64,000 nt of DNA from Defluviitaleaceae bacterium (GCA_009784615.1 WRBJ01000002.1:62001-126000), one strand, 5' to 3'. Shown: positions 1-9,249, numbered from the stretch's first letter. The notes: generated by a model not told the origin, from the sequence alone. Numbers and translations: made by a program.

Positions 1-593
1 ATGGCGAATTAGTGCCTGTAACTGTTTTGGAAGCAGGACCTTGTGTGGTTGTGCAAAAAAAGACAGTAGAAAATGACGGCTATGCCGCAGTAAAAGTAGG
101 CTTTAAAGAGGCGAGGGTAAATGCCCGTGGCAATGTGTATCTAAACAAACCTGACAGAGGGCAGTTTGATAAAGCTGGCGTGGCTTATAAAAAATATTTG
201 CGTGAATTTAGATTTGAAGATTGCGACCAATATGAAGTTGGTGCTACAATTGACGCTGGTATCTTTGAAGCAGGCGAAAAAGTCGATATAACTGGCACAT
301 CTAAAGGTAAAGGTTATGCGGGTGTTATCAAACGCTACGGCTTTGGAAGAGGTCCAGAAACGCACGGCTCTAAACATCACAGAGCGTTAGGCTCTATGGG
401 TCCTGGTACAACGCCAGCACGTGTGCGTAAAGGCAAACCAATGTCTGGACGTATGGGCGGTGAACAGGTAACCACACAGAATCTGCAAGTAGTGCGTGTA
501 GATGCAGAGCGCAACCTTATTTTGGTAAAAGGTGCAGTACCTGGACCAAAGGGTAAAATGGTTAGCATTAAAAATACAACGAAAAATAAATAA
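1..593 (+). CDS. rplC: 50S ribosomal protein L3, 5'-truncated by the window edge
   Basis: The reading frame is open from base 3 (Gly-Glu-Leu-Val-Pro-Val-Thr), so the GTG at 12 is an internal valine codon and the true start lies upstream of the window. About 196 codons are present. The L3 signature is seen around [17 protein letters not shown] and [16 protein letters not shown], the segment that reaches into the peptidyl-transferase region of the 50S subunit. It is the first visible gene of the S10 operon; rplD follows after 23 bp with its own AAAGGAG site. The product binds 23S rRNA and initiates 50S assembly. The missing upstream part should hold the N-terminus and probably rpsJ. Confidence 0.97.
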   Translation, partial: GELVPVTVLEAGPCVVVQKKTVENDGYAAVKVGFKEARVNARGNVYLNKPDRGQFDKAGVAYKKYLREFRFEDCDQYEVGATIDAGIFEAGEKVDITGTSKGKGYAGVIKRYGFGRGPETHGSKHHRALGSMGPGTTPARVRKGKPMSGRMGGEQVTTQNLQVVRVDAERNLILVKGAVPGPKGKMVSIKNTTKNK

Positions 594-616
594 TTTTGTA
601 AGAAAGGAGAGTTATT

Positions 617-1243
617 GTGGCTACAGTTGATATATTGAAAATGGACGGCAGTGTTGCTGGCAAATTAGAGCTTAATGATGCAGTTTTTGGCGTTGAACCT
701 AACGAAGACGTTGTACATCTTGCCGTTGTCCAATATTTGGCAAACCAGCGTCAAGGCACACAATCTGCTAAAACAAGAGCAGAAGTGCGTGGCGGCGGAG
801 CTAAGCCTCGTCCGCAAAAAGGTACTGGTCGTGCTAGACAAGGTACTATAAGAGCACCGCATTGGACTGGCGGTGGTGTAGTGTTTGCACCGAAACCACG
901 TGATTATAGCTTTAAGTTAAACAAAAAAGTTAAACGTCTTGCTATGAAAAGTGTTTTGTCCAGCAAAGCGGCAAGCGGCAAAATCTTAGTGATGGACGAG
1001 CTTACACTAGGCGGCGTTAAAACAAAAGATATGGTTAAAGTGCTTGGCAACATAAAAGCTAACAAGCCGTTGATTGTTATGAATGATGACGATAATACAA
1101 AAAATGTAGTATTGTCTGCAAGAAATATTCCCGACGTTAAAACTGCTGGTGTAAACACTATCAATGTTTATGATATTTTAAAACACGATAATTTGGTTAT
1201 TACCAAAGAAGCGGTAAACAAGATTCAGGAGGTGTATGCATAA
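617..1243 (+). CDS. rplD: 50S ribosomal protein L4
   Basis: 208 aa, GTG start preceded by AAAGGAG (604-610). The conserved extended loop that lines the peptide exit tunnel is seen as RGGGAKPRPQKGTGRARQG, followed by the usual globular Rossmann-like part. In some bacteria L4 represses its own operon through the S10 leader; that leader would lie outside the window, so regulation cannot be judged here. The stop codon TAA overlaps the ATG of rplW by one base, indicating tight translational coupling. Length is normal for the family. Confidence 0.97.
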   Translation: MATVDILKMDGSVAGKLELNDAVFGVEPNEDVVHLAVVQYLANQRQGTQSAKTRAEVRGGGAKPRPQKGTGRARQGTIRAPHWTGGGVVFAPKPRDYSFKLNKKVKRLAMKSVLSSKAASGKILVMDELTLGGVKTKDMVKVLGNIKANKPLIVMNDDDNTKNVVLSARNIPDVKTAGVNTINVYDILKHDNLVITKEAVNKIQEVYA

Positions 1244-1545
1244 TGGCTGATTTGAAATATTATGACATCATCTTAAAGCCTGTTATCACTGAAAAATCAA
1301 TGGATACTATGGCTGATAAAAGGTATGCTTTCTATGTTCATCCACAAGCTACCAAAAATCAAGTAAAAGAAGCTGTGGAAAAAATGTTTGAGGGCACAAA
1401 AGTTGAAAAAGTAAACACAATGAACCTTCAAGGCAAGAAAAAACGCCAAAGAAGCTGGAAATACGGCAAAACGGCTAGACGTAAAAAAGCTATTATTCAG
1501 CTTACACAAGGCAGTAAAGATATTGAATTATTCCAAGGAATGTAA
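1243..1545 (+). CDS. rplW: 50S ribosomal protein L23
   Basis: 100 aa. It begins DLKYYDIILKPVITEKSM, the usual L23 N-terminus, and carries the KGKKKRQRSWKYGKTARRKK basic segment that contacts 23S rRNA near the exit tunnel, where trigger factor and SRP dock. The start ATG overlaps the rplD stop; the ribosome site AGGAGGTG lies in the end of rplD (about 1227-1234). Length is typical. rplB follows after a short gap. Confidence 0.97.
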   Translation: MADLKYYDIILKPVITEKSMDTMADKRYAFYVHPQATKNQVKEAVEKMFEGTKVEKVNTMNLQGKKKRQRSWKYGKTARRKKAIIQLTQGSKDIELFQGM

Positions 1546-1567
1546 TTAAGAAAAGGATGTGAAAATT

Positions 1568-2413
1568 TTGGGTATTAAACGTTTTAGACCCTATACGCCA
1601 TCCCGCCGTCATATGACAAGTTTGGATTTTGCGGAGATAACAACAAAAAATGCTCCTGAAAAAAGCCTTACAAAGCATTTGAGAAAACATTCGGGACGGA
1701 ATAATCAGGGCAGAATAACCGTTCGTCATCGTGGCGGCGGTCATAAAATTAAATATCGTGTTATTGACTTTAAGCGTACAAAAGACGATATTTTTGCAAC
1801 AGTTAAAACTATTGAATATGACCCAAACCGCACTGCAAACATTGCCCTTTTGGCTTATGCAGACGGTGAAAAGCGCTACATCATTGCTCCTGCCGGACTT
1901 AAAGTTGGCGACAAATTGATGAATGGCGTTAATGCGGAAATACACGTAGGCAACTGTTTGCCAATGACGCATATTCCGCTTGGCTCTACTATTCATAATA
2001 TCGAAATGAAGCCAGGCAAAGGTGCGCAATTGGTACGCTCTGCTGGTAATGCGGCACAGCTTATGGCACGTGAAGGTAAATTTGCCACAGTGCGCTTGCC
2101 ATCGGGCGAAACCCGTATGGTGCCTGTAGAATGCCGTGCAACTCTTGGCACAGTGGGCAACAGCGACCACGAGCTTGTTAAAATTGGTAAAGCTGGGCGT
2201 AAACGCCATATGGGTATACGCCCAACAGTACGCGGTTCTGTAATGAACCCAAATGACCACCCGCACGGTGGTGGTGAAGGACGTGCGCCAATTGGTCGCC
2301 CTGCACCTGTTACGCCTTGGGGCAAACCTGCGTTGGGTTACAAAACCCGTAAGAAAAACAAGCATAGTGATAAATATATTGTTAGCAAACGCAAAAGCAA
2401 AAATCGTAAATAA
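1568..2413 (+). CDS. rplB: 50S ribosomal protein L2
   Basis: 281 aa from a TTG start. A GTG at 1559 is in frame, but it lies inside the AAGGATGTGA ribosome site; starting at TTG 1568 gives the family N-terminus [13 protein letters not shown] with 6-nt spacing, so TTG is preferred. The peptidyl-transferase-proximal signature [13 protein letters not shown] is present near the C-terminus. L2 is needed for subunit association and peptidyl transfer. In most Firmicutes rpsS follows directly; here another gene (2429-2926) intervenes. Confidence 0.96.
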   Translation: MGIKRFRPYTPSRRHMTSLDFAEITTKNAPEKSLTKHLRKHSGRNNQGRITVRHRGGGHKIKYRVIDFKRTKDDIFATVKTIEYDPNRTANIALLAYADGEKRYIIAPAGLKVGDKLMNGVNAEIHVGNCLPMTHIPLGSTIHNIEMKPGKGAQLVRSAGNAAQLMAREGKFATVRLPSGETRMVPVECRATLGTVGNSDHELVKIGKAGRKRHMGIRPTVRGSVMNPNDHPHGGGEGRAPIGRPAPVTPWGKPALGYKTRKKNKHSDKYIVSKRKSKNRK

Positions 2414-2428
2414 TGCGGAGGTGCTTAA

Positions 2429-2926
2429 ATGGAACCACGTATTGCGAAACTTGATAAAATTGAGTGTGCGGGGTATTTGCTTAAAACTAGTATGACAGAG
2501 GTTGGTGCAAACAACCCAATCCCTGCGTTTTGGGGCGAGATAATGGCTGATGGAAGGTATCAGGCATTGCGCAATATACCACGTACACCCGAAGCTGGAT
2601 GTTTTGGCGATTATGGCGTTTGTATAATGCTTAATGATGACGATATGGATTATGTTATAGCTATGGCTTTGGAGGATGGCGTGGATGTGCCTAGCGATTG
2701 GCACAGATGTACAATACCAGCAGGTGATTATGCCGTTTTTGAAACCACCTTGCCTAATTTAGGCAATACTTGGGGTTATTCTATCGAATGGATGGAGAAA
2801 AACGGCTATACCATAGCCCATTACGTAAGTTTTGAATATTATGACGAGCGTATGTCAAATCCAGACCCAACACAACAAACCATTGATATTTATATCCCTA
2901 TAATCGAACGTAAGCTCAAAAAGTAA
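2429..2926 (+). CDS. GyrI-like small-molecule-binding domain protein
   Basis: 165 aa, ATG start behind a good GGAGGTG site. The pattern resembles the GyrI-like/AraC effector-binding (Rob C-terminal, SOUL-like) fold: an N-terminal beta strand with a Gly-Tyr, a central MADGRYQALRNIPRT segment, a DYGVCIMLNDDDMDY strand, an IPAGDYAVFETT strand, and a C-terminal segment with YDERMSNPDPTQQTIDIYIPI (ending in the typical D-I-Y-I-P-I). Such domains bind amphipathic drugs or small ligands, either alone or fused to regulators; no DNA-binding domain is present here. Its position in the S10 operon between rplB and rpsS is unusual. Expression with ribosome genes is implied by 15-bp gaps on both sides. Family assignment is by pattern only. 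Confidence 0.75.
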   Translation: MEPRIAKLDKIECAGYLLKTSMTEVGANNPIPAFWGEIMADGRYQALRNIPRTPEAGCFGDYGVCIMLNDDDMDYVIAMALEDGVDVPSDWHRCTIPAGDYAVFETTLPNLGNTWGYSIEWMEKNGYTIAHYVSFEYYDERMSNPDPTQQTIDIYIPIIERKLKK

Positions 2927-2941
2927 GAGAGGAGGCAAACA

Positions 2942-3226
2942 ATGGCACGTTCTCTAAAAAAAGGACCGTTTGTGGATGACCATTTGATTAAAAAAGTGGA
3001 CGCACAAAACGAAGCTGGCACAAAAACTGTGATAAAAACTTGGAGCAGACGCTCTACAATATTCCCACAAATGATAGGACACACTATCGCCGTACACGAT
3101 GGACGCAAACACGTACCCGTTTATATAAGCGAGGATATGGTAGGGCATAAGTTGGGCGAATTTGCGGCAACAAGAACCTATCGTGGACATACAAAGGACG
3201 AAAAGCGTTCTAAAGTGCGTCGTTAA
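2942..3226 (+). CDS. rpsS: 30S ribosomal protein S19
   Basis: 94 aa with GAGGAGG 7 nt upstream of the ATG. It carries [14 protein letters not shown] at the N-terminus and the conserved [23 protein letters not shown] region that contacts 16S rRNA in the head and bridges to L5. Length is typical. A short palindromic repeat (3234-3254) lies just after the stop codon and separates it from rplV. Confidence 0.97.
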   Translation: MARSLKKGPFVDDHLIKKVDAQNEAGTKTVIKTWSRRSTIFPQMIGHTIAVHDGRKHVPVYISEDMVGHKLGEFAATRTYRGHTKDEKRSKVRR

Positions 3227-3233
3227 TGATGGG

Positions 3234-3254
3234 ATTGCGGGTCAAGCCCGCAAT
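3234..3254. repeat. short palindrome, ATTGCGGG-5 nt-CCCGCAAT
   Basis: A perfect 8-bp inverted repeat with a TCAAG loop, followed by GACAG. It lies between rpsS and rplV, 58 bp apart here, larger than the usual gap in this operon. The sequence is close to the palindrome at 12701-12727 and shares the TTGCG/CGCAATGAC core with the long repeats at 35700, 40244 and 45248. It has no T-run, so it is not an intrinsic terminator. Confidence 0.7.
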
Positions 3255-3283
3255 GACAGAAATCTTGGAAGGAGGAAAAGATT

Positions 3284-3688
3284 TTGCCGAAGGGACAATC
3301 AAGAACTCAATATAAAAGAGAAAGAAATAAAACCGAGCGTGATAACAGACCACAAGCACATGCAAAATATATTCGCTTGTCTGATACAAAAGCACGCATT
3401 GTGCTTGACCAAATAAAAGGCAAGGGCATAAAAGAAGCAAGAGCATTGCTTTTATACAACCCACGCTATGCGGCATCTGTTGCATTAAAGGTATTGGATT
3501 CTGCCGTTGCTAATGCAGAAAACAACCTTGGTATGAATGTCGACAATTTGTTTGTACAAGAAGTGCGTGCTAACAAAGGAAGCAGTCATTACAGCCGCTG
3601 GCGTTTAGAGCCTCGTGCAAGAGGTCGTGCAAACCGCAGAGAAATTAAGTTTAGTCACGTAAGCATTATATTGAATGAGAAAAAGTAG
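3284..3688 (+). CDS. rplV: 50S ribosomal protein L22
   Basis: 134 aa from TTG, placed 7 nt after GGAGGAAAA. No ATG/GTG start preserves the full L22 domain better. The first ~25 residues (KGQSRTQYKRERNK...) are a basic extension before the L22 fold proper, which begins near AKYIRLSDTKARIVLDQIKG; typical L22 is about 110-115 aa, and extended forms are known to me from Lachnospiraceae. The C-terminal RRWRLEPRARGRANRR-like basic hairpin (here SRWRLEPRARGRANRR) reaches the exit tunnel and is a site of macrolide-resistance mutations in the family. Confidence 0.96.
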   Translation: MPKGQSRTQYKRERNKTERDNRPQAHAKYIRLSDTKARIVLDQIKGKGIKEARALLLYNPRYAASVALKVLDSAVANAENNLGMNVDNLFVQEVRANKGSSHYSRWRLEPRARGRANRREIKFSHVSIILNEKK

Positions 3689-3710
3689 ATAAGATTGGTG
3701 GTGAAAAAAT

Positions 3711-4478
3711 TTGGGACAAAAAGTAAATCCCCACGGTTTAAGAGTAGGTATAAATAAAGAATGGGACAGTGTATGGTATGCTGAAAAAGGCTTTGGCGAC
3801 CAGCTTGTAGAAGATGCTAAAATCCGCAAATTCTTAAAGAAAAAGCTGTTTTTGTCAGGGGTTAGCAGAATAACCATTGCCAGAACACCAAGCAAATGCC
3901 GTGTTGTGGTACACACCGCAAAACCAGGTATTGTTATAGGCAGAAGCGGTCAAGCCATTGCAGAACTTACAGCGCAAGTGCAAAAATTTATAACAGACCC
4001 AAAACAAAAAGCCGCTGTAGATGTGCAGGAAGTACGCAGACCAGAGCTTGCGGCGCAGCTTGTTGCAGAAGATATTGCAAAACAGCTTGAAAATCGTGTT
4101 ACGTTTAGACGCGCAATGAAACAAGCTATGACACGCAGTATGAAATTTGGCGCAAGAGGTATTAAAACAATGGTGTCGGGTCGCCTTGGCGGTGCTGATA
4201 TTGCTAGAAGTGAAACTTATCATGAAGGCTCTATTCCGCTACAAACGCTACGTTCTGATATTGACTATGGTTTTGCAGAAGCCGATACAACCTATGGAAA
4301 ATTGGGCGTTAAGGTTTGGGTATATAAAGGTGAAATTTTGCCAGGTATGAATGCCGCAAAAGAGCCTGATATTCCACCTGCAAGCCAAGAGCGCAGAGGA
4401 AGACGCAACGACCGTGGTGGAAACAGAAACAGCGGTGCAAATCGTGGCGGAAATAACGCAAGAGGAGGCAGGAACTAA
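3711..4478 (+). CDS. rpsC: 30S ribosomal protein S3
   Basis: 255 aa from TTG ([19 protein letters not shown]). An N-terminal KH-type RNA-binding domain carries the [11 protein letters not shown] loop, followed by the S3 C-terminal domain. The last ~35 residues form a Gly/Asn/Arg-rich tail ([13 protein letters not shown]...), an RGG-like extension longer than in Bacillus S3. S3 forms part of the mRNA entry channel and its helicase activity. The stop overlaps the rplP start by one base (TAATG). Confidence 0.96.
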   Translation: MGQKVNPHGLRVGINKEWDSVWYAEKGFGDQLVEDAKIRKFLKKKLFLSGVSRITIARTPSKCRVVVHTAKPGIVIGRSGQAIAELTAQVQKFITDPKQKAAVDVQEVRRPELAAQLVAEDIAKQLENRVTFRRAMKQAMTRSMKFGARGIKTMVSGRLGGADIARSETYHEGSIPLQTLRSDIDYGFAEADTTYGKLGVKVWVYKGEILPGMNAAKEPDIPPASQERRGRRNDRGGNRNSGANRGGNNARGGRN

Positions 4479-4960
4479 TGTTAATGCCAAAAAGAGTAAA
4501 AAGACGTAAACAATTCCGTGGTCGCCTTAAAGGCAAAGCGTTGAAGGGCAATAGAATAATCTATGGCGATTTTGGTCTTGTTGCACAAGAGCCTAGTTGG
4601 ATTACATCCAACCAAATCGAGTCTGCTCGTATCGCAATGACCCGTTACATCAAACGTGGCGGTAATGTTTGGATAAAAATCTTCCCAGACAAACCAATTA
4701 CAGCAAAACCTGCTGAAACACGGATGGGTAAAGGTAAAGGTGCACCAGATTATTGGGTAGCAGTTGTTAAGCCTGGTCGTGTAATGTTCGAGCTTAACGG
4801 TGTTGCCGAAAGCACAGCAAGAGAAGCATTGCGTCTTGCTATGCACAAATTGCCTATTAAATGCAAAATCTACGGCAGAGAAGAACTAGACAAAGAACTT
4901 GACCAAAAAGCAGCTGACCAGCTTGCAAAAGCTCAAGAGAAGCAAGCTATTAATGAATAA
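4478..4960 (+). CDS. rplP: 50S ribosomal protein L16
   Basis: 160 aa beginning [18 protein letters not shown], the standard L16 N-terminus. The ATG overlaps the rpsC stop and AGAGGAGG is positioned just upstream. The GRMGKGKG-type motif ([17 protein letters not shown]) marks the family; L16 sits near the A site and organises tRNA accommodation. The C-terminus has a Glu/Lys/Gln-rich extension ([19 protein letters not shown]) beyond the usual ~140 residues. Confidence 0.97.
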   Translation: MLMPKRVKRRKQFRGRLKGKALKGNRIIYGDFGLVAQEPSWITSNQIESARIAMTRYIKRGGNVWIKIFPDKPITAKPAETRMGKGKGAPDYWVAVVKPGRVMFELNGVAESTAREALRLAMHKLPIKCKIYGREELDKELDQKAADQLAKAQEKQAINE

Positions 4961-4980
4961 AAGGAAGATGGTGAATAGCG

Positions 4981-5190
4981 GTGAAAAGTAGAAACTATCT
5001 TGAGGAATTGTCAGCAAAGTCCCCAAAAGAGCTGCAAAGCGAGCTTGTGAACGCAAAAAAGGAGCTATTTAATCTAAGGCTTCAAAATGCCACAAATCAG
5101 CTAGACAACACCGCAAGAATAAAAGAAGTGAAACGCAATATTGCCAGAATTAATACAGTTATAACCCGCACAGAGCGTGGTTTGGCATAA
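4981..5190 (+). CDS. rpmC: 50S ribosomal protein L29
   Basis: 69 aa from GTG, with AAGGAAGATGG upstream. It is a two-helix protein with [25 protein letters not shown]-like heptads and [16 protein letters not shown] at the C-terminal helix. L29 lies at the tunnel exit beside L23. Length is normal (60-70 aa). rpsQ follows after 43 bp. Confidence 0.96.
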   Translation: MKSRNYLEELSAKSPKELQSELVNAKKELFNLRLQNATNQLDNTARIKEVKRNIARINTVITRTERGLA

Positions 5191-5233
5191 AGAGATTGCG
5201 AAGGGGATATAACCCTTGTAAAGGAGGTTAAAC

Positions 5234-5503
5234 GTGGCTCAAACCGAAGTTTCCAGAAATTTGCGTAAAACACGTATTGGCACAGTTACAAGCGACAAAA
5301 TGGACAAAACCATAGCTGTTGCTGTTGAAATTAACTTGCGCCATCCAAAGTACAAAAAAATTGTAAAGCGCACCTATAAACTTAAAGCCCACGACGAAAA
5401 TAACGATTGCGGTATTGGCGATAAAGTCCGTGTTATGGAATGTCGCCCGCTTTCAAAAGACAAACGTTGGCGTTTGGTTGAAATATTAGAAAGAGCGAAG
5501 TAA
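5234..5503 (+). CDS. rpsQ: 30S ribosomal protein S17
   Basis: 89 aa from GTG with AAGGAGG 5 nt upstream. The OB-fold core is clear: [19 protein letters not shown], then [20 protein letters not shown] and [21 protein letters not shown]17 binds 16S rRNA helices 7 and 11 early in assembly. Length is typical. Confidence 0.97.
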   Translation: MAQTEVSRNLRKTRIGTVTSDKMDKTIAVAVEINLRHPKYKKIVKRTYKLKAHDENNDCGIGDKVRVMECRPLSKDKRWRLVEILERAK

Positions 5504-5548
5504 TCCCTTGGTCGCCTTATGGCGGAGCGGGAAAGGAGAAAATCGAAT

Positions 5549-5917
5549 ATGATTCAACAACAAACAAGACTTGTTGCGGCAGATAACAGCGGTGCAAAAG
5601 AAATTATGTGCATACGTGTTATTGGCGGTAGTGGTCGTAGATATGCCGGTGTTGGCGATATTATTATCGCATCTGTAAAAGATGCAACACCCGGCGGCGT
5701 TGTAAAAAAAGGCGACGTTGTAAAAGCCGTTGTGGTACGCACCAAAAAAATGGTTGGTCGTGCAGATGGTAGCTATGTTCGTTTTGACGACAATGCGGCA
5801 GTCATCATCAAAGATGACAAAAATCCACGTGGCACAAGAATCTTTGGTCCGGTAGCAAGAGAGCTTCGTGATAAGCAATATATGAAGATACTTTCTCTTG
5901 CACCAGAAGTCTTATAA
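5549..5917 (+). CDS. rplN: 50S ribosomal protein L14
   Basis: 122 aa. An in-frame ATG at 5519 exists, but the ribosome site AAAGGAGAA (5532-5540) lies downstream of it and 5549 gives the family N-terminus [19 protein letters not shown]. The conserved core [15 protein letters not shown] and VVVRTKK is present, as is [11 protein letters not shown] near the end. L14 forms intersubunit bridge B5/B8 and binds RsfS. Confidence 0.97.
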   Translation: MIQQQTRLVAADNSGAKEIMCIRVIGGSGRRYAGVGDIIIASVKDATPGGVVKKGDVVKAVVVRTKKMVGRADGSYVRFDDNAAVIIKDDKNPRGTRIFGPVARELRDKQYMKILSLAPEVL

Positions 5918-5931
5918 GGAGGTTATAAAAA

Positions 5932-6264
5932 ATGGCTAGTAAAATTAAGCGTGGCGATAACGTCATTATAACCACCGGCAAAGACAAGGGCAAACAAGGC
6001 ACAGTTATGGCGGTGGATCACAAAAACCAAAAGGTTATGGTTGAAGGTGCTAATATGATTAAAAAGCACACAAAAGCCAACCAACAAAATCCGCAAGGCG
6101 GAATTATTGAAAAAGAAGCGTTTTTACACATTTCAAACGTGGCATATATGCACAAAGGCAAACCGTCAAAAATCGGTTTTGTGGTTGAAATGACAGAGAA
6201 AAATGGCAAAAATGTTAAAGTTAAAAAGCGTGTTGCAAAGTCAACAGGCGAGGTAATTGACTAA
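5932..6264 (+). CDS. rplX: 50S ribosomal protein L24
   Basis: 110 aa with AAGGAGG upstream. It has a KOW motif ([21 protein letters not shown]) followed by [18 protein letters not shown], diagnostic of bacterial L24, an assembly initiator bound to domain I of 23S rRNA. It is slightly longer than the usual 100-105 aa because of a basic tail ([14 protein letters not shown]). Confidence 0.97.
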   Translation: MASKIKRGDNVIITTGKDKGKQGTVMAVDHKNQKVMVEGANMIKKHTKANQQNPQGGIIEKEAFLHISNVAYMHKGKPSKIGFVVEMTEKNGKNVKVKKRVAKSTGEVID

Positions 6265-6314
6265 GAAACTCATCCGAACTTTGGTATTTTCCCAAAGCTG
6301 AAAGGAGAAAAACC

Positions 6315-6860
6315 GTGACAAGATTTAGACAAATGTACGAAAGCGATATTGTTCCTGCTATGATGGAAAAGTTTGCGTACAAAAATAAAATGGCTGTGCC
6401 AAAGATTGAAAAAATCGTTGTAAACGTAGGTCTTGGTGAAGCAAAAGAAAATAATAAGGCAATGGAAGCCTGTCTTGGTGATATAGCCACAATAACAGGT
6501 CAAAAACCAGTGCCAACACTTGCCCGTAAATCTGTTGCAAACTTCAAATTGCGTGAAGGTATGCCTATTGGCGTAAAAGCAACATTGCGTGGTGATAAAA
6601 TGTATAGCTTTTTGGATAGAGTGATTTCTGTGGCATTGCCGCGTGTGCGTGACTTTCAAGGTGTTTCTGGCGAAGCATTTGATGGTCGCGGTAACTACAC
6701 ATTAGGCATTAAAGAGCAAATCATTTTCCCAGAAATTAGCTATGAAAAAATTGATAGAATCCGTGGTATGAATGTAATCATCGTTACCACTGCAAAAACT
6801 GACGAAGAAGCTCACGAGCTACTAAGACTCTTTGGTATGCCGTATAAGCGCAACCAATAA
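6315..6860 (+). CDS. rplE: 50S ribosomal protein L5
   Basis: 181 aa from GTG behind AAAGGAGAAA. Family signature: [20 protein letters not shown], later [12 protein letters not shown]-type ([13 protein letters not shown]) and [17 protein letters not shown]5 binds 5S rRNA and contacts the P-site tRNA. A 50-bp gap separates it from rplX. Length is typical (179-180). Confidence 0.97.
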   Translation: MTRFRQMYESDIVPAMMEKFAYKNKMAVPKIEKIVVNVGLGEAKENNKAMEACLGDIATITGQKPVPTLARKSVANFKLREGMPIGVKATLRGDKMYSFLDRVISVALPRVRDFQGVSGEAFDGRGNYTLGIKEQIIFPEISYEKIDRIRGMNVIIVTTAKTDEEAHELLRLFGMPYKRNQ

Positions 6861-6874
6861 GGAGGTCGTAATCT

Positions 6875-7060
6875 TTGGCTAAGAAAGCAATGGTTGTTAA
6901 ACAACAACGCAAACAAAAATTTAGTGTAAGAGAGTATACACGCTGCAAACTTTGCGGCAGACCGCACTCTGTATTGCGTAAATACGCCATATGCCGTATC
7001 TGTTTTAGAGAATTGGCATACAAAGGGCAAATCCCTGGCGTTCGCAAAGCCTCTTGGTAG
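6875..7060 (+). CDS. rpsN: 30S ribosomal protein S14, zinc-binding type Z
   Basis: 61 aa from TTG, 10 nt after GGAGG. Four cysteines at 24, 27, 40 and 43 (CKLC and CRIC) form the zinc ribbon of the C+ form of S14. That is the short 61-aa zinc form rather than the ~89-aa zinc-free paralogue induced in zinc starvation in some Firmicutes. Ends [11 protein letters not shown], the family C-terminus. Confidence 0.97.
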   Translation: MAKKAMVVKQQRKQKFSVREYTRCKLCGRPHSVLRKYAICRICFRELAYKGQIPGVRKASW

Positions 7061-7106
7061 TAGGGGCAAAAATGCACAAGCAACAACTCTATAAGGAGGT
7101 AAAAAA

Positions 7107-7508
7107 ATGGCAATGAGCGACCCTATTGCAGATATGCTTACGCGCATACGTAATGCTAATTCTGCAAGGCATAGCACTGTTGATATTCCTGCATCCAGCA
7201 CAAAAGAAGCCATCACCAAAATTTTGGTTGACGAAGGCTATGTTAAAGGCTACGAGATTGTAGGCGATGCTGTAAAGAAAAACATCCGCATTACCTTAAA
7301 ATACGGCCGTGATAAAAATGAGAAAGTTATAAGCGGCATCAAGCGCATATCAAAGCCGGGCTTGCGTGTTTACGCTGGTTCTGCGGACATCCCAAGGGTT
7401 TTAAATGGGTTAGGTTGTGCTATTGTTTCTACAAACAAAGGCCTACTTACTGACAAACAAGCACGCACAGCGGGCGTTGGCGGCGAAATTGTGGCGTATG
7501 TTTGGTAG
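7107..7508 (+). CDS. rpsH: 30S ribosomal protein S8
   Basis: 133 aa with AAGGAGGT upstream; an alternative ATG two codons downstream (7113) gives [16 protein letters not shown], the commoner N-terminus, so the true start may be either. The C-terminal signature GVLTDKQAR-type ([17 protein letters not shown]) is present. S8 binds helix 21 of 16S rRNA and in some species represses the spc operon by binding its mRNA; no such site was sought here. Confidence 0.96.
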   Translation: MAMSDPIADMLTRIRNANSARHSTVDIPASSTKEAITKILVDEGYVKGYEIVGDAVKKNIRITLKYGRDKNEKVISGIKRISKPGLRVYAGSADIPRVLNGLGCAIVSTNKGLLTDKQARTAGVGGEIVAYVW

Positions 7509-7572
7509 AATATTAATTATTAATTAAAGAGCCTTGTGCATTGACAGAAAGCAAGGCTGAAAGGAAGTTATT

Positions 7573-8115
7573 ATGTCAAGAATTGGAAGAATGCCTATTA
7601 CTATTCCTGCTGGCGTTGAAGTTAAGTTGGAAAATGGCAATTTTATGACCGTTAAAGGTCCAAAAGGCACATTAAGCCGCCAATTAACACCTGAAATTAC
7701 AATCACAATTGATAATGGTGTTATGGAAGTAACCCGCCCGAACGATTTGAAAAAATATCGTTCTTTGCACGGTTTGACCAGAACCCTTATTGACAATATG
7801 GTTGTTGGTGTTACTGTCGGCTATAAAAAGTCTTTAGAGATTATTGGTACTGGTTATCGTGCCGCAAAAGCTGGTAATAAACTTACTTTGACCCTTGGTT
7901 ATTCTCATCCTGTAGAGATGGAAGACCCAGAAGGCATTGCATCTGAAGTGGAGGGCAACACAAAAATCCACGTATCGGGTATTGATAAAGAAAAAGTAGG
8001 GCAATATGCCGCAAACATTAGAGCTAAGAGAGCTCCAGAGCCATATAAAGGCAAAGGTATACGCTATCAAGGCGAACAAGTACGCCGCAAGGCTGGTAAA
8101 TCTGGCAAGAAATAA
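7573..8115 (+). CDS. rplF: 50S ribosomal protein L6
   Basis: 180 aa, [17 protein letters not shown] start with AAAGGAAG upstream. Two tandem L6 folds are seen, with [21 protein letters not shown] at the junction and the C-terminal [14 protein letters not shown] motif that packs near the sarcin-ricin loop. A 64-bp AT-rich gap after rpsH contains nothing recognisable except the ribosome site. Confidence 0.97.
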   Translation: MSRIGRMPITIPAGVEVKLENGNFMTVKGPKGTLSRQLTPEITITIDNGVMEVTRPNDLKKYRSLHGLTRTLIDNMVVGVTVGYKKSLEIIGTGYRAAKAGNKLTLTLGYSHPVEMEDPEGIASEVEGNTKIHVSGIDKEKVGQYAANIRAKRAPEPYKGKGIRYQGEQVRRKAGKSGKK

Positions 8116-8166
8116 TTATTAACTTAGTAATTATTAATTGCAACTGAAAGGAGCTAACGTAGCCAT

Positions 8167-8535
8167 ATGATAAAGAAGCCTGCTCGCAAGATTGCGAGAA
8201 AAAAACGGCATCTGCGGATAAGAAACAGCGTGCAAGGCACAGCCACACAGCCACGTTTGAATGTTTTCCGCTCTAATATGCATATGTACGCGCAAATTAT
8301 AGACGACACAAAAGGGCATACCCTTTGTGCCGCAAGCACAATGGAAAAAGACATTGTTGCTAAATTGCAAAAGACCTCTGATATAGAGGCAGCCAAAATT
8401 GTCGGCGAGGCAATTGGTAAAAAGGCGCAGGCGTTGGGCATTACAAGTGTAGTGTTTGATAGAGCGGGATATAAGTATCACGGCAAGGTTCAAGCCTTGG
8501 CAGATGCCGCCCGCGAAGCCGGTCTTAAATTCTAG
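8167..8535 (+). CDS. rplR: 50S ribosomal protein L18
   Basis: 122 aa. The N-terminal arm is basic ([17 protein letters not shown]) and is followed by [18 protein letters not shown] and the C-terminal [25 protein letters not shown]18 binds 5S rRNA. The AAAGGAG site lies about 13 nt before the ATG, a long spacing; no nearer in-frame start is available. Confidence 0.96.
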   Translation: MIKKPARKIARKKRHLRIRNSVQGTATQPRLNVFRSNMHMYAQIIDDTKGHTLCAASTMEKDIVAKLQKTSDIEAAKIVGEAIGKKAQALGITSVVFDRAGYKYHGKVQALADAAREAGLKF

Positions 8536-8544
8536 GGAGGTAGT

Positions 8545-9048
8545 ATGGGTAAAAAAATTGATGCTAATGCCTTAGATATTATGGATAGAGTGGTAGCAAT
8601 TAAACGTGTTACCAAAGTAGTAAAAGGCGGTAGAACAATGAGCTTTAGCGCATTAGTGGTTGTCGGTGACGGCAAAGGACACGTGGGTTATGGACTGGGC
8701 AAAGCCGCCGAAACAACAGAAGCTATCCGTAAAGGCAGAGAAGATGCCAAGAAAAATATGATTTATGTAGAGCGCGATGAAAACGACAGCGTTTTCCATA
8801 GAAATGTTGGTCATTATGGAGCATCTGAAGTGGTTATGCGTCCTGCACCAGCTGGTACAGGTATCATCGCTGGTTCGCCAGTGCGTGCGGTTATGGAGCT
8901 TGCAGGTATTAAAAATATCGTAACAAAATGCATAGGCTCCAGGACCAAACACAATGTAGTAGCGGCCGCTTTTGATGGTTTAAGAAATCTTAAAACACCG
9001 CAACAAATTGCCCGTTTGCGTGGCAAAAATGTTGAAGATTTGGTGTAA
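8545..9048 (+). CDS. rpsE: 30S ribosomal protein S5
   Basis: 167 aa, 9 bp after rplR, with GGGAGGT upstream. N-terminal dsRNA-binding-like domain (VVAIKRVTKVVKGGRTMSFS, GDGKGHVGYGLGKA) and C-terminal S5 domain (RPAPAGTGIIAGSPVRAVMELAGI). S5 takes part in decoding fidelity and the mRNA entry channel. Length is normal. Confidence 0.97.
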   Translation: MGKKIDANALDIMDRVVAIKRVTKVVKGGRTMSFSALVVVGDGKGHVGYGLGKAAETTEAIRKGREDAKKNMIYVERDENDSVFHRNVGHYGASEVVMRPAPAGTGIIAGSPVRAVMELAGIKNIVTKCIGSRTKHNVVAAAFDGLRNLKTPQQIARLRGKNVEDLV

Positions 9049-9069
9049 CAAAGCTGGGAGGATAACGAA

Positions 9070-9249
9070 ATGGCTGAATTAAAAATCACTTTGGTGAAAA
9101 GTTTAATCGGCACCAAACCCAAACAACGTCTTAATGTTAAGGCTTTGGGGCTGGGTAAAGTAAACTCCAGCGTGGTGCAAAAAGACAATGCCGCTATACG
9201 TGGTATGATAAAAAAGGTTAGTCACCTTGTAAAAGTAGAAGAAGCATAA
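9070..9249 (+). CDS. rpmD: 50S ribosomal protein L30
   Basis: 59 aa read directly from the sequence, ATG at 9070 behind GGGAGG (9056-9061), stop TAA at 9247. The protein starts [20 protein letters not shown] and has [20 protein letters not shown], the classic L30 pattern. It lies in its canonical place between rpsE and rplO. L30 is a small 23S rRNA-binding protein. It is short and easily missed by length cut-offs. Confidence 0.96.
   Translation: MAELKITLVKSLIGTKPKQRLNVKALGLGKVNSSVVQKDNAAIRGMIKKVSHLVKVEEA

Noticed and set aside
1502-2704. 400-codon open frame on the - strand opposite rplW, rplB and the GyrI-like gene
   Set aside because: It is antisense to certain genes, rich in His, Cys, Phe and Thr with no domain pattern, and has no ribosome site or promoter.
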